Of a stretch of DNA of 64,000 bases, positions 26,599-36,073 are shown piece by piece. The stretch is from assembly GCF_030913705.1 (NCBI RefSeq), contig NZ_CP133190.1:4985501-5049500 (forward strand). The letters are read 5' to 3'. Under the pieces are notes generated by a model, which worked only from the letters and a program-made list of their open reading frames with translations, was not told where the DNA came from and searched no databases. Source of the stretch: Anaerocolumna sp. MB42-C2. Lineage in GTDB: Bacteria > Bacillota > Clostridia > Lachnospirales > Lachnospiraceae. A program made the position numbers and the translations under genes. Each line of letters opens with the position of its first letter. Position 1 is the stretch's first letter.

Positions 26599-26614
26599 AT
26601 GGAAACGTTACCAT
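26599..26614. promoter_or_regulatory. LacI-type operator, transporter side
   Basis: ATGGAAACGTTACCAT is a near-perfect palindrome centred on AACGTT, typical of LacI-family sites. It lies about 25-40 bp downstream of the predicted start of the ABC operon. Confidence 0.82.
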
Positions 26615-26706
26615 GAAATAAAGCTACAAATAAGGGAGAAATTTTCATTGATTAATTGGTTGGATAGTAAGTATATCTAAAAAATGAATTGAAGGGCGGA
26701 TTTTAT

Positions 26707-27642
26707 ATGGGTAAATTAACAATCAATATTAAGAACTTTTTTCGCGAAGTAAAGCGCAAGCGTGTTTTGTTCTTAATGATTTTACCAGTAGTCGTGTACT
26801 TTATTGTGTTTGCTTACATACCTATGCCGGGTGCATATATTGCATTTGTTGACTACAGCATAGGCAAGGGGATTTTTGGAAGTCATTTTGTCGGACTTAA
26901 GAACTTTGAATTTCTTGCCAAAACAGGTGATTTGTGGAGAATTACAAAAAACACCCTGTTATATAATCTGGCGTTTTTGACTTTCTGCAACCTGTTTCAG
27001 GTGGCTTTTGCTATTATGATTTCAGAGCTTTCTGGTAAATGGTTTAAGAAGGTAACCCAGTCAGTTATTCTGCTGCCATATTTTATTTCTATGGTTATTG
27101 TTGGTTTTTTTGCCTATAACTTATTTAATTATGACCATGGGTTTATTAATACCCTGCTGGCTAATATCGGACTTGATAAACATGACTTTTATGCCGACCA
27201 GAGTATTTGGAAATATATTATCGTATTTTTTAAGGTCTGGAGCCAGACAGGATACGGCATGATAATATATCTGGCTACGATTACCGGAATCAGTTCGGAT
27301 ATCTATGAAGCTGCGGCACTGGATGGTGCGTCACCGGTACAAAAAATTCGTTATATTACAATTCCCCTATTAAAGGCTACAGTAATATTACTTTTCCTTT
27401 TTGGCTTAGGAGGAATATTAAAGGGTTCCTTTGATTTGTTTTATAATCTGATTGGTAATAATTCGGTATTGTTCCCTCAAACCGATATTATTGATACCTT
27501 CGTTTTTCGAAGTCTGGTAGGTCAGTTTAACTTCTCACAGGGTGCAGCAGTTGGTTTCTATCAGTCAATATTTGGGTTGGTACTCGTATTGTTTGTTAAT
27601 ACTGTCGTAAAAAAAATAGAGCCGGATAGTGCGTTGTTTTAG
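26707..27642 (+). CDS. Oligosaccharide ABC transporter permease, LplB type
   Basis: A 311-residue, six-helix permease. The EAA loop appears as YEAAALDGASPVQKIRY near residue 205. I choose the ATG at 26707 because AAGGGCGG lies 8-14 bases upstream; a TTG at 26689 would put the ribosome site inside the gene. The operon also holds the second permease and the binding protein, and shares an operator with the phosphorylase, so the substrate is probably the same beta-1,2-gluco-oligosaccharide. No ATPase gene is present. Confidence 0.87.
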   Translation: MGKLTINIKNFFREVKRKRVLFLMILPVVVYFIVFAYIPMPGAYIAFVDYSIGKGIFGSHFVGLKNFEFLAKTGDLWRITKNTLLYNLAFLTFCNLFQVAFAIMISELSGKWFKKVTQSVILLPYFISMVIVGFFAYNLFNYDHGFINTLLANIGLDKHDFYADQSIWKYIIVFFKVWSQTGYGMIIYLATITGISSDIYEAAALDGASPVQKIRYITIPLLKATVILLFLFGLGGILKGSFDLFYNLIGNNSVLFPQTDIIDTFVFRSLVGQFNFSQGAAVGFYQSIFGLVLVLFVNTVVKKIEPDSALF

Positions 27643-27652
27643 GAGGTTTCAA

Positions 27653-28564
27653 ATGAGCAATATAAAAAAGTTTAAAAATAGAAAACCAATGGGAAAAGAT
27701 GAAAAAATAATGAAACTTATTTTTACTATCCTGGTAACGATGTTTGCTTTAATATGTCTGTTTCCCTTTCTTTTACTGATATCCTCATCTTTCATGAGTG
27801 AAAAAGAAATTTTGACGGAGGGCTATAAGCTGATACCAAAGAAGATTAGTTTCAGTGCCTATGAATTCTTAGGCAGTAATATTGAAAATCTTCTGAATGC
27901 TTATAAAACGACAATTACCATCGCTTTAGTCGGAACTTCACTTGGGCTTTTGCTAATGTCTATGGCAGGTTATGTATTGTGCAGAAAAGACTTTAAATAC
28001 CGAAATCAGATCTCTTTCTTTATATATTTTACTACATTATTCAGCGGCGGTTTGATTCCAAGCTATATATTAATGGTAAACGGACTGGGTTTAAAGGATA
28101 ATCTCTGGTCAATGATATTGCCCGGATTAATGTCTCCCTGGTCGATCTTTTTAATGAGGAACTTTATGAAATCTATCCCGGATTCCTTGTATGAATCAGC
28201 AGCGATAGATGGCGCAGGTGATTTTAAGATCTATTGGAAGATATTTATGCCGCTGTCAAAGCCTTCTCTGGCAACCATTGGTTTATTCTTAACACTTGGT
28301 TACTGGAATGAATGGTACAACGCAATGCTTTACATACAGTCAACGAATAAATATCCTCTGCAGTACTTCCTGCAAAAAATTGTAAGCCAGGCTAATGTTC
28401 AGCTTCTTGTGCAGCAGGGCTTAAGTATTAATACCGCAGATTTGCCCTCAGAGTCAATTAAGATGGCAACTGCAGTAGTAGCGATAGGTCCTATCATTTT
28501 GGTGTATCCCTTTGTCCAGAAGTATTTTGTAAGCGGTCTGACCATAGGGGCTGTTAAGGGCTGA
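27653..28564 (+). CDS. Oligosaccharide ABC transporter permease, LplC type
   Basis: A 303-residue permease, partner of the preceding one. The first membrane segment is near residues 22-45, and the EAA loop reads YESAAIDGAGDFKIYW near residue 180. The start is ATG 27653, placed just after AGGAGG; an earlier in-frame start would overlap the first permease and lacks a ribosome site. The C-terminus KYFVSGLTIGAVKG is typical of the family. Confidence 0.88.
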   Translation: MSNIKKFKNRKPMGKDEKIMKLIFTILVTMFALICLFPFLLLISSSFMSEKEILTEGYKLIPKKISFSAYEFLGSNIENLLNAYKTTITIALVGTSLGLLLMSMAGYVLCRKDFKYRNQISFFIYFTTLFSGGLIPSYILMVNGLGLKDNLWSMILPGLMSPWSIFLMRNFMKSIPDSLYESAAIDGAGDFKIYWKIFMPLSKPSLATIGLFLTLGYWNEWYNAMLYIQSTNKYPLQYFLQKIVSQANVQLLVQQGLSINTADLPSESIKMATAVVAIGPIILVYPFVQKYFVSGLTIGAVKG

Positions 28565-28631
28565 ATAGACTGAGATAGATAATATGCTGTGAAAGCAGCT
28601 TATTATAAAATTAAAAATAAGGAGGAATAAC

Positions 28632-30191
28632 ATGAAGAAAATTATTACAATGTTATTAGTGGTAGTTTTGTCTGTAGGAATGCTTGCAGGCTGTGGTAAG
28701 AGCAATACTGATAACAGCGGCAATTCAAAAACTGCAGAAAACGGTGGGGCAGGAACAACTGACGAAGGAACTGTGGATACCTCAAAAGAGGTTAATCTGG
28801 TGCTTTATTTGTGGGGTGGTGAAGGTGTTGCCAATAAGGAAATACTTGCAAAGTTGAATGAAAAATTAAAAGCCAGTATCAATACCACAATTGAAGTTAA
28901 GTATATCGATTGGGGTGATATTGCGACAAAATATCCATTATTATGGTCCTCCGGTGAGAACTTTGATTTGGCTTATGTATCTTCCACAGCCAATGTTCCT
29001 TATTCCACGCTGGTTAAGCAGGATGCTCTTTATGACATAACCAATTTGATTGCTAAATACGCTCCTGCCTTAAATACAGAGCTTAAGGACAAGTGGAGTA
29101 ATGTAACTGTAGACGGTAAAATCTATGCCGTTCCTAACAAATATTCGGAGTATACTGCATATGGTTTCATAAGCCGTAAAGACTTAATGGATAAGTATGG
29201 TGTTCCTGCAATCAGTTCCATTGCAGATATGGAGAAATATATGGATGGAGCCGTAGCAGACGGTCAGATTCCGTTAAACGGCAGTTCAAATTTAGCTAAC
29301 GATCTTTATAGAATGTTTGTGGCAACAACTGGAGGGTGGCTGAATGCACCTGGAATACCTTCCTCCGGCTTGTATCTGGTAGCAGATAAAGCAGATACAA
29401 GCAAGATTATACATCCGGCATTTACCGATGAATTTGAAGCCTTTGCGGTTAAGATGAACGAATGGGCAAAGAAAGGATATTGGTCCAGGGATATATTATC
29501 TTCCTCTCAGGATGATAAAGATAATTTCTATAACGGTCTGTCTGCGGCTTTTATCAGTCATCAGCCTGATTGGACCGGCAATTATGGAAATCAACTTACA
29601 AAATTACCCGGGGTTGAAACTGAATTTTATTGTTTTCCCGAAAAAGATAAGATTGTAAAGGCTACTGGTGTTGGTGCTGCAACAGCCATTAACAGGAATT
29701 CCAAATATCCGGAGAGAGCTTTAATGGTGATTGAAAAATTAATGACAGATAAAGAATGTTATGACTTATTCCAGTATGGTATTGAAGGAAAACAGTACGT
29801 TTTAAAGGACGGAAAGATTACTCAGCCTGATGGCTTTGATGCTACTAAAGATGGTGGCGGCTTTGCAGCCTGGGCTTTCCGTACCGATGCTTTAAATATT
29901 CCTCAAGCCAGTGAGGATCCACGCCGCTATACCTTAAACGATGAGTGGTCTAAGACTGCAATTGATGATCCCTTTGTTGGCTTTAGTTTTGACAGTACAT
30001 CTGTTTCAACAGAATTATCCATTATTTCCGACCTTGACGCAAAGCTTGGAATACAGATTCTTTTAGGCAAAACCGCGCAAGATCCCAAGGAAGCAGTTGC
30101 TGAGTACAGGAAACAATTAAAAGCCGCAGGAGTAGATACCGTACTTGATGAAGTGAATAAACAATGGACCGCTTACAATTCTTCTAAATAG
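28632..30191 (+). CDS. Oligosaccharide-binding lipoprotein of the ABC transporter
   Basis: A 519-residue solute-binding lipoprotein with lipobox MLAGC ending at about residue 21, followed by a Gly/Asn/Thr-rich linker and then the family 1 binding fold. AAGGAGG precedes the ATG. As the third gene of the operon divergent from the GH94 gene, it probably delivers beta-1,2-linked gluco-oligosaccharides to the permeases, as described for the similarly arranged Listeria innocua locus. The ligand assignment is inferred from context only. Confidence 0.87.
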   Translation: MKKIITMLLVVVLSVGMLAGCGKSNTDNSGNSKTAENGGAGTTDEGTVDTSKEVNLVLYLWGGEGVANKEILAKLNEKLKASINTTIEVKYIDWGDIATKYPLLWSSGENFDLAYVSSTANVPYSTLVKQDALYDITNLIAKYAPALNTELKDKWSNVTVDGKIYAVPNKYSEYTAYGFISRKDLMDKYGVPAISSIADMEKYMDGAVADGQIPLNGSSNLANDLYRMFVATTGGWLNAPGIPSSGLYLVADKADTSKIIHPAFTDEFEAFAVKMNEWAKKGYWSRDILSSSQDDKDNFYNGLSAAFISHQPDWTGNYGNQLTKLPGVETEFYCFPEKDKIVKATGVGAATAINRNSKYPERALMVIEKLMTDKECYDLFQYGIEGKQYVLKDGKITQPDGFDATKDGGGFAAWAFRTDALNIPQASEDPRRYTLNDEWSKTAIDDPFVGFSFDSTSVSTELSIISDLDAKLGIQILLGKTAQDPKEAVAEYRKQLKAAGVDTVLDEVNKQWTAYNSSK

Positions 30192-30270
30192 TACTAGACA
30201 AACGAATAACTTATGTTTTTATCTAAAAAATATAAAGTTATATAAAAATGTAAGTTATAATAATATAATT

Positions 30271-30308
30271 GGGAAAATGACAGGGGGATGTCTTCCTGTC
30301 AATTTCCC
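30271..30308. terminator. Strong hairpin after the binding-protein gene
   Basis: GGGAAAATGACAGG (30271-30284) pairs with CCTGTCAATTTCCC (30295-30308) around a 10-base loop, with one A-A mismatch. There is no T run after it, so it may protect the upstream mRNA rather than terminate fully. Confidence 0.5.
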
Positions 30309-30420
30309 TGTCAGTAAATAACCGGATATTATTACGGCGAATCCAAAAAGAAAGATACTGTCGGAAACCAGAGGTGTATCTTGCTTCTTTTGATTGCAGT
30401 GAGATTATGCTTTTCACATG

Positions 30421-30449
30421 ATGACAAGACATAAAGAATTGTGTATAAT
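30421..30449 (+). promoter_or_regulatory. Promoter of the LacI regulator gene
   Basis: ATGACA (30421-30426) and TATAAT (30444-30449) are separated by 17 bp. No copy of the AAACG operator is seen near it, so autoregulation is not indicated. Confidence 0.6.
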
Positions 30450-30503
30450 TATTAATTGTGGGATAAGTAAAGATACAAAGAATAAAAGTATGGGACGGGG
30501 ATT

Positions 30504-31529
30504 ATGGAGATAACGATTAAAGACATTGCCAAGCTTTCAGGAGTAGGTATAACTACAGTATCTAGAGTCATAAATAATTCGGGACCGGTGAGCCCCAAAA
30601 CCAGGGAAAAGGTTATGGCTGTGGTTCGGGAATATAATTATGTTCCCAATAACAGCGCCAGAAACTTAAAGTCCAATCAATCCAAAAGTATAGCGCTTTT
30701 AGTGAAATCGATCACTAATCCATTTTTTCAGAAAATGATCAATGTGATTGAGCAAAAAGTGGCGTTACGAGGGTATCAACTGATTATTCAAAATGTTACA
30801 AGGCTTCAGAATGAACTGGATATTGCAATTTCAGAAACCAAAGAAAGAAATCTACAGGGTGTTATAATTATGGGAGGCTCTTTTAATTATACGGAGTCGA
30901 AATTCAGCACACTTAAGATACCCTGCGTATTCCTAACGGTTTCTGCAGGTGAGGACATCCCGCTTGGAAGTTATTCCAGTATACGTATCAATGATGAACT
31001 GGAGGCGTTTAAGGCCGTGGATTATTTGATATCTTTGGGGCATAGAAGAATAGGATTTATAATGAATGCCCCTATGGATGAGATGACTCCAAACTCCCTG
31101 CGTTTTAAGGGATATCTAAGAGCCTTGAAGCAGTATGACATCCCCTTTGATGCGTCTTTGGTAGCATCTGAATTTTCCTCCCTTTCCGGCTATGATTTTG
31201 GGTTTAAGATGATGAAACAGCTCCTGGCGCAGAATAAAGATATGACCGCGGTGTTTGCTTTTGCTGATATTGTAGCAATCGGCGCGGCAAAGGCAGTCTT
31301 AACCAGCGGATTAAAGATACCGGAAAATATATCTATCATAGGCTTTGATGGTATAGAAGAGGCAGAATTCTACCATCCGTCTATTGATACCATATCCCAG
31401 CCGGCAGAACAGATGGCATTATCCAGCGTTGAGGTGCTTTTTGATATGCTTCAGGGCGGAGAGACCAAACATATTGTATTTGAATCTTCATTATTAAAGA
31501 GAGGCTCCTGTATGGTAATGCATAAATAA
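30504..31529 (+). CDS. LacI-family transcriptional regulator
   Basis: A 341-residue repressor. Residues 1-50 carry the LacI helix-turn-helix and hinge (MEITIKDIAKLSGVGITTVS, VINNSGPVSPKTREKV), and the rest is a periplasmic-binding-protein-like sensor domain (GFDGIEEAEFYHPSIDTI). It lies just downstream of the binding-protein gene. The two AAACG palindromes in the divergent promoter region fit its family, so it most likely represses both arms until an oligosaccharide inducer binds. Confidence 0.88.
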   Translation: MEITIKDIAKLSGVGITTVSRVINNSGPVSPKTREKVMAVVREYNYVPNNSARNLKSNQSKSIALLVKSITNPFFQKMINVIEQKVALRGYQLIIQNVTRLQNELDIAISETKERNLQGVIIMGGSFNYTESKFSTLKIPCVFLTVSAGEDIPLGSYSSIRINDELEAFKAVDYLISLGHRRIGFIMNAPMDEMTPNSLRFKGYLRALKQYDIPFDASLVASEFSSLSGYDFGFKMMKQLLAQNKDMTAVFAFADIVAIGAAKAVLTSGLKIPENISIIGFDGIEEAEFYHPSIDTISQPAEQMALSSVEVLFDMLQGGETKHIVFESSLLKRGSCMVMHK

Positions 31530-31561
31530 GCTGCAAATGGCAGGAGAAAGCAGGTGTAGAT

Positions 31562-32314
31562 ATGCAGATAGTTACTTTTAATATACGCTGCGATTACGGT
31601 CAGGATGGTGAAAATAATTTCAATAACCGGAAAGACCTCATCGAAAAGAAAATTAAGGAAGAACAACCGGACATAATCTGTTTTCAGGAGGTGCTTCCTC
31701 ATGTGGCTCAATGGTTAAAAGCCACCCTGGCAGACTATTATGTCCTTGGCTGCGGAAGAGACCGGGATCTTTTAAATGAACAGACCTGTATCGCTTACCG
31801 TAAAGAGATGTTCCATCTGGTGAAGATGGAAGTCTTCTGGTTATCGGATACACCGGATATTCCCGGCAGCCGCTATACAAATCAGAGTGAGTGTCCGAGA
31901 AATTGTACGGTAGTATATCTTTACGAGATAAAGAAAGCCAGAATAATCCGGGTATACAATACTCACTTGGATCATATCGGAAGTGAGGCAAGAAGCCAGG
32001 GACTTTCACTTATCCTGGAGAAAATCAGTCACTCAGATTATATGGGGAGAATTCCATTTATTCTTACAGGAGATTTTAATGCCCTGCCGGATTCAGAAGA
32101 ATTGGCTGTCTTAAAGAACTATGAAGGCCTTTATGACTGTACAGAAAATCTACCCGGTACTTTCCATGACTATGGCCGAGAAAAATCAGAAGAGAAGATC
32201 GATTATATTATTGCGGATAAAGCATTTAAATGCAAAGGGTCAGTTAGATGGACGGACCACGTAAACGGAGTTTATCTATCCGATCACTATCCGGTATGTG
32301 CGGTATTGGAATAA
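31562..32314 (+). CDS. Endonuclease/exonuclease/phosphatase-family hydrolase
   Basis: A 250-residue protein of the Mg-dependent EEP fold. The catalytic motifs are visible in order: FNIR near residue 6, ICFQE near 40, YNTHLDHIG near 137, TGDFNALPDS near 175 and a C-terminal LSDHYPVCAV. It begins 32 bp after the lacI stop with AGGAGAAAGCAGGTG upstream. EEP proteins act on phosphodiesters in DNA, lipids or small molecules; the substrate here is unknown. Its place at the end of the sugar locus suggests, weakly, a phosphodiester substituent on an imported glucan. Confidence 0.82.
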   Translation: MQIVTFNIRCDYGQDGENNFNNRKDLIEKKIKEEQPDIICFQEVLPHVAQWLKATLADYYVLGCGRDRDLLNEQTCIAYRKEMFHLVKMEVFWLSDTPDIPGSRYTNQSECPRNCTVVYLYEIKKARIIRVYNTHLDHIGSEARSQGLSLILEKISHSDYMGRIPFILTGDFNALPDSEELAVLKNYEGLYDCTENLPGTFHDYGREKSEEKIDYIIADKAFKCKGSVRWTDHVNGVYLSDHYPVCAVLE

Positions 32315-32335
32315 GGTTAATAAATATATATTTAG

Positions 32336-32377
32336 ATGAGGTGCTTTTTTACTTAATGTAAGAGCATCTCATTTTTA
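32336..32377 (+). terminator. Terminator after the EEP gene
   Basis: ATGAGGTGCT pairs with AGCATCTCAT (one G-U), with an inner TTTAC/GTAAG pairing, followed by five T. Confidence 0.75.
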
Positions 32378-32631
32378 TATATAAGAGATTTTAGAAAAGT
32401 CTTCTTTTTAATTGGCTGCCTTATAGTGTCTGTTCTAAACAGCCGGTATGAATTGTCTCGCGAAAAAACGCGAGCCATTGTGAGAATAGCAAAAAGATGC
32501 ATAAGGCATAGGTGTTAGTAAATTGCATATAAATAATGAAAAAATAATTGTATAATATAATACTTAAACAAAGAGATAAAGATTACATATTATATTGTTA
32601 AATAGTTCTATAATCAGGTTTGGGAGGAGTT

Positions 32632-34338
32632 ATGACTTTAGAAGAGAAAAAGATGATATATAGTAGTGATTATGCAAATGCGATTGTAGAATACAAACGA
32701 AGTGATAGCTTTTTGCAGCAGTTTAATAATTATTCACTCAATATAATAGATGAGAAATATGGTGTAGTTTATTTCCCGTTTTCCCAGGCAACGATTCCTA
32801 TAAAAACAGAAAACGGTTATGCTGTAATTCCTAAGCTTTATGGATTATTAGATACTATTAGTTTAGATGCAATGGGTGTAACAAAAACTCAGAATATTCC
32901 CAGGCTATCGTTAAAGGGGGAGGGAGTTTTACTTGGATTTGTGGACACTGGAATAGATTATAATAATCCTATTTTTAAAAATGCTGACAATACAACCAGA
33001 ATTGTATCAATCTGGGATCAGACAATCGAAAACAGTGATGCAGGAGAAGATACATTTAATTTTGGTCTGAAATTTAACAGAGAAGCCATTAATAGCGCTC
33101 TGCAAAGTGAAAATCCTTATTCGGTTGTACCAAGTACGGATGAAAACGGACATGGAACCATGCTGGCAGGGATTGCAGGAGGTTCTGCAGATGAAGCAAA
33201 TGATTTTACCGGTATCGTCCCCAGGTCCGAATTTGTAATCGTTAAACTAAAACAGGCTAAAAAAAGTTTAAGAGATTATTTTTATATACCGGATGATGCA
33301 AATTGTTTTCAGGAAGATGATATTATGTTTGGGATAAAATATTTGGTCAATGTGGCGAGTGAGTTAAAAAGACCAATTGCTATCTGCATTGGCTTAGGTA
33401 CCAATCAGGGTGCTCATGACGGATATGATACATTGTCTAATTTTATCGGTTGGACCGGGAATTTTACCGGCACATGTATACTGGTTGCAGCAGGAAATGA
33501 GGGAAACGGTAAAAAACATTACTATGGAAAGGTCGAACCGGCAACAGGGAGTAATACGGTAGAACTTAACGTGGGAGCAAATGAAAAAGGGTTTTCCATG
33601 GAGTTATGGGGATATGCCCAAGCTACCTATTCCATAGATATTATGTCTCCAAGCGGAGAATATATCCCGAAAATTGTAGCCAGGTTAGGGGAAAATCGTA
33701 CGATTCGATTCTTATTTGACAATACAACTGTTTACGTGGATTATCTGGTAATAGAAGCTCAATCAGGAAATCCTTTAATATTAGTGCGATTTGTAACACC
33801 TGCTCCGGGTATATGGAGATTTAAAGTTTATGGAGGCGGCAGCTCGAATCGTGGCTTTCATGTATGGTTACCTATGACAGGTTTTATATCAGATAACACG
33901 TATTTTCTAAATTCCAATCCGGATACCACCATAACAGCACCTGGTAATACTCAGCTGGTGGTAACAGTCACGGCATACAATCCATCTACGCAGAACATTT
34001 ATTTAAGTTCCAGCAGGGGATATACTGCAGATAGTAGTATAAAGCCAGATGTAGCTGCTCCGGGAACAGATGTACTGGCACCTGTTCCGGGAAATCAATA
34101 TAGCAGAGTGTCTGGAACCAGTATAGCTGCCGCACACGCAACCGGGGTTTCTGCAATGCTTTTAGAATGGGGAATCGTCCAGGCAAATTATAACACCATA
34201 AGCAGTGTACAGATTCAGCGATTCTTATTAAGAGGAGTTGATACACAATCCAGTAATACATATCCCAATAATGTATGGGGGTATGGTACGATTAATATTT
34301 ATAATACATTTTTCAGTTTAAGCAGCAGTATGTTTTGA
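32632..34338 (+). CDS. Subtilisin-like S8 peptidase, Csp-type
   Basis: A 568-residue serine protease with all catalytic residues: Asp105 in FVDTGID, His174 in ENGHGTMLAG, Ser497 in SGTSIAAAHATG, and the oxyanion Asn in AAGNEGN. An insertion of about 150 residues between the Asn and Ser blocks matches the jelly-roll domain of clostridial CspB-type proteases, which process a spore-cortex lytic enzyme during germination. There is no signal peptide. I use ATG 32632, which follows GGGAGGAG; an upstream in-frame start would overlap that site. The role in germination is inferred from family only. Confidence 0.83.
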   Translation: MTLEEKKMIYSSDYANAIVEYKRSDSFLQQFNNYSLNIIDEKYGVVYFPFSQATIPIKTENGYAVIPKLYGLLDTISLDAMGVTKTQNIPRLSLKGEGVLLGFVDTGIDYNNPIFKNADNTTRIVSIWDQTIENSDAGEDTFNFGLKFNREAINSALQSENPYSVVPSTDENGHGTMLAGIAGGSADEANDFTGIVPRSEFVIVKLKQAKKSLRDYFYIPDDANCFQEDDIMFGIKYLVNVASELKRPIAICIGLGTNQGAHDGYDTLSNFIGWTGNFTGTCILVAAGNEGNGKKHYYGKVEPATGSNTVELNVGANEKGFSMELWGYAQATYSIDIMSPSGEYIPKIVARLGENRTIRFLFDNTTVYVDYLVIEAQSGNPLILVRFVTPAPGIWRFKVYGGGSSNRGFHVWLPMTGFISDNTYFLNSNPDTTITAPGNTQLVVTVTAYNPSTQNIYLSSSRGYTADSSIKPDVAAPGTDVLAPVPGNQYSRVSGTSIAAAHATGVSAMLLEWGIVQANYNTISSVQIQRFLLRGVDTQSSNTYPNNVWGYGTINIYNTFFSLSSSMF

Positions 34339-34657
34339 CATAAGTTTATACGATATAGTAAGGCAGACCCTATGTTATAATCGGATTTACGGATATAAAC
34401 AGCGCCTTTGATCAGATGTTTACAAAGGATGGACAAAAGGTCAGAGTATATCGTATAATGTTTTAATGTATAAGAATAATGATTCTGGCGTCATAAGCCA
34501 ATTTTATTAATGACGCACGAATCACATTATTAAACTATATAGGCTTTTGAGATTAAGAAGCATTATGGTATGTTAGGTATCAGTAAAATTTAATCAGAAA
34601 GGGCCGCCTTATGTGGCGGTATCACATCGAATCCGATGTGGTATATAATGGTGCAAA
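34339..34657. other. Intergenic region with three inverted repeats
   Basis: No gene is seen. A 19-base imperfect inverted repeat lies at 34476-34494 and 34510-34530 (ATAATGATTCTGGCGTCAT with its near-complement). Two short hairpins follow just before rlmD: CCGCC/GGCGG (34604-34619) and CACATCG/CGATGTG (34623-34640). The first repeat may be a terminator for the protease gene; the last two lie in the rlmD leader. Confidence 0.5.
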
Positions 34658-36073
34658 ATGAAAAAGGGAACACAATATACAGGTAATGTCATAAGAGTAG
34701 ATTTTCCCAACAAGGGAATTATTCAGATAGAGGAGGATAAAGTTGCGGTAAAGAACACTTTGCCGGGGCAAAAAGTAAGTTTTGTAGTAAATAAGGTGCG
34801 TAAAGGAAAAAGTGAGGGGAGATTGCTTGAAGTTCTTGATAAATCCCCACTTGAAACAGTAGAACCAAAGTGTGAGCATTTTGGACCCTGCGGTGGTTGT
34901 ACTTATCAGTCTATCCCGTATGAAACCCAGCTTGATATGAAAGCAGAGCAAGTAAAACGTTTATTAGATCCGGTATGTAAGGACTATAAGTTTGAAAGGA
35001 TTAAAGGCAGTCCCATTCAATGGGGATACCGTAATAAAATGGAGTTTTCGTTTGGAGATGAAATTAAAAACGGGCCTTTATCCTTAGGACTCCACAAAAA
35101 GGGAAGCTTCCATGATATTATAACCGTAACAGGATGCCAGATTGTTGACTCAGATTATAATCAGTTACTCTCCTGTGTGTTGAATTATTTCTCTGATTTG
35201 GGGATAACTTTTTATAAAAAGCTGTCCCATGTGGGTTATTTGCGTCATCTGCTGGTAAGAAAAGCATCAAAGACCGGAGAAATATTGATAAATCTGATTA
35301 CTTCCACTCAGTGGATGTATGAGGAAGAGGGAAACGAAAGTGCAGATACTGTAATGAATCTTTCAGAGGCTTTAGTTATTGAAGGGTTTAAAGAAAGATT
35401 ATTACAGTTAAAGTTAACAGGCAGGATTGTAGGAATACTCCATACCTATAATGACAGCCAGGCCGATGTGGTTCAAAGTGATAGTATGGATATATTATAT
35501 GGACAGGATTATTTTTATGAAGAATTACTTGGTCTCAAATTTAAAATCTCCACTTTTTCTTTCTTCCAGACTAATTCCCTGGGAGCTGAAGTATTATACA
35601 GTACGGCCAGAGAATTTGTCGGTGAAACCAGGGACAAGCTTATCTTTGACTTATACAGCGGAACCGGAACCATAGCCCAGCTATTAGCTCCTGTTGCCAA
35701 GAAAGTAATCGGTGTGGAAATAGTGGAGGAGGCAGTTGTTGCTGCAAGGGAAAATGCGGCATTGAATGATCTGGACAACTGTGAATTCATTGCCGGAGAT
35801 GTATTAAAGGTCATTGATACAATTGAAGAGAAACCGGACCTTATCGTCCTTGATCCGCCAAGGGATGGGATACATCCGAAAGTTCTGGATAAAATTATTG
35901 ATTATAATGTGGATAGGATTGTATATATCTCCTGTAAACCAACCAGCCTTGCCAGGGACCTGGTGGTATTTCAGGAAAGAGGTTATAAAGTGGAAAAAGT
36001 CTGTGCAGTGGATATGTTCCCTAATACGGTGCATGTTGAGACAGTAGTATTGATGTCACGGGTAGGGAAGTAA
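34658..36073 (+). CDS. rlmD: 23S rRNA (uracil-C5)-methyltransferase, RlmD/RumA family
   Basis: A 471-residue SAM-dependent RNA methyltransferase. An N-terminal TRAM domain (about residues 1-60) is followed by the four-Cys iron-sulfur site, three of whose Cys are in CEHFGPCGGC near residue 72. The SAM-binding motif is DLYSGTGT, the catalytic region LDPPRDG, and the Cys nucleophile lies in YISCKPTSLARDL near residue 427. It methylates uracil in 23S rRNA; whether position 1939, 747 or both cannot be told. The start ATG lacks a strong ribosome site. Confidence 0.88.
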   Translation: MKKGTQYTGNVIRVDFPNKGIIQIEEDKVAVKNTLPGQKVSFVVNKVRKGKSEGRLLEVLDKSPLETVEPKCEHFGPCGGCTYQSIPYETQLDMKAEQVKRLLDPVCKDYKFERIKGSPIQWGYRNKMEFSFGDEIKNGPLSLGLHKKGSFHDIITVTGCQIVDSDYNQLLSCVLNYFSDLGITFYKKLSHVGYLRHLLVRKASKTGEILINLITSTQWMYEEEGNESADTVMNLSEALVIEGFKERLLQLKLTGRIVGILHTYNDSQADVVQSDSMDILYGQDYFYEELLGLKFKISTFSFFQTNSLGAEVLYSTAREFVGETRDKLIFDLYSGTGTIAQLLAPVAKKVIGVEIVEEAVVAARENAALNDLDNCEFIAGDVLKVIDTIEEKPDLIVLDPPRDGIHPKVLDKIIDYNVDRIVYISCKPTSLARDLVVFQERGYKVEKVCAVDMFPNTVHVETVVLMSRVGK

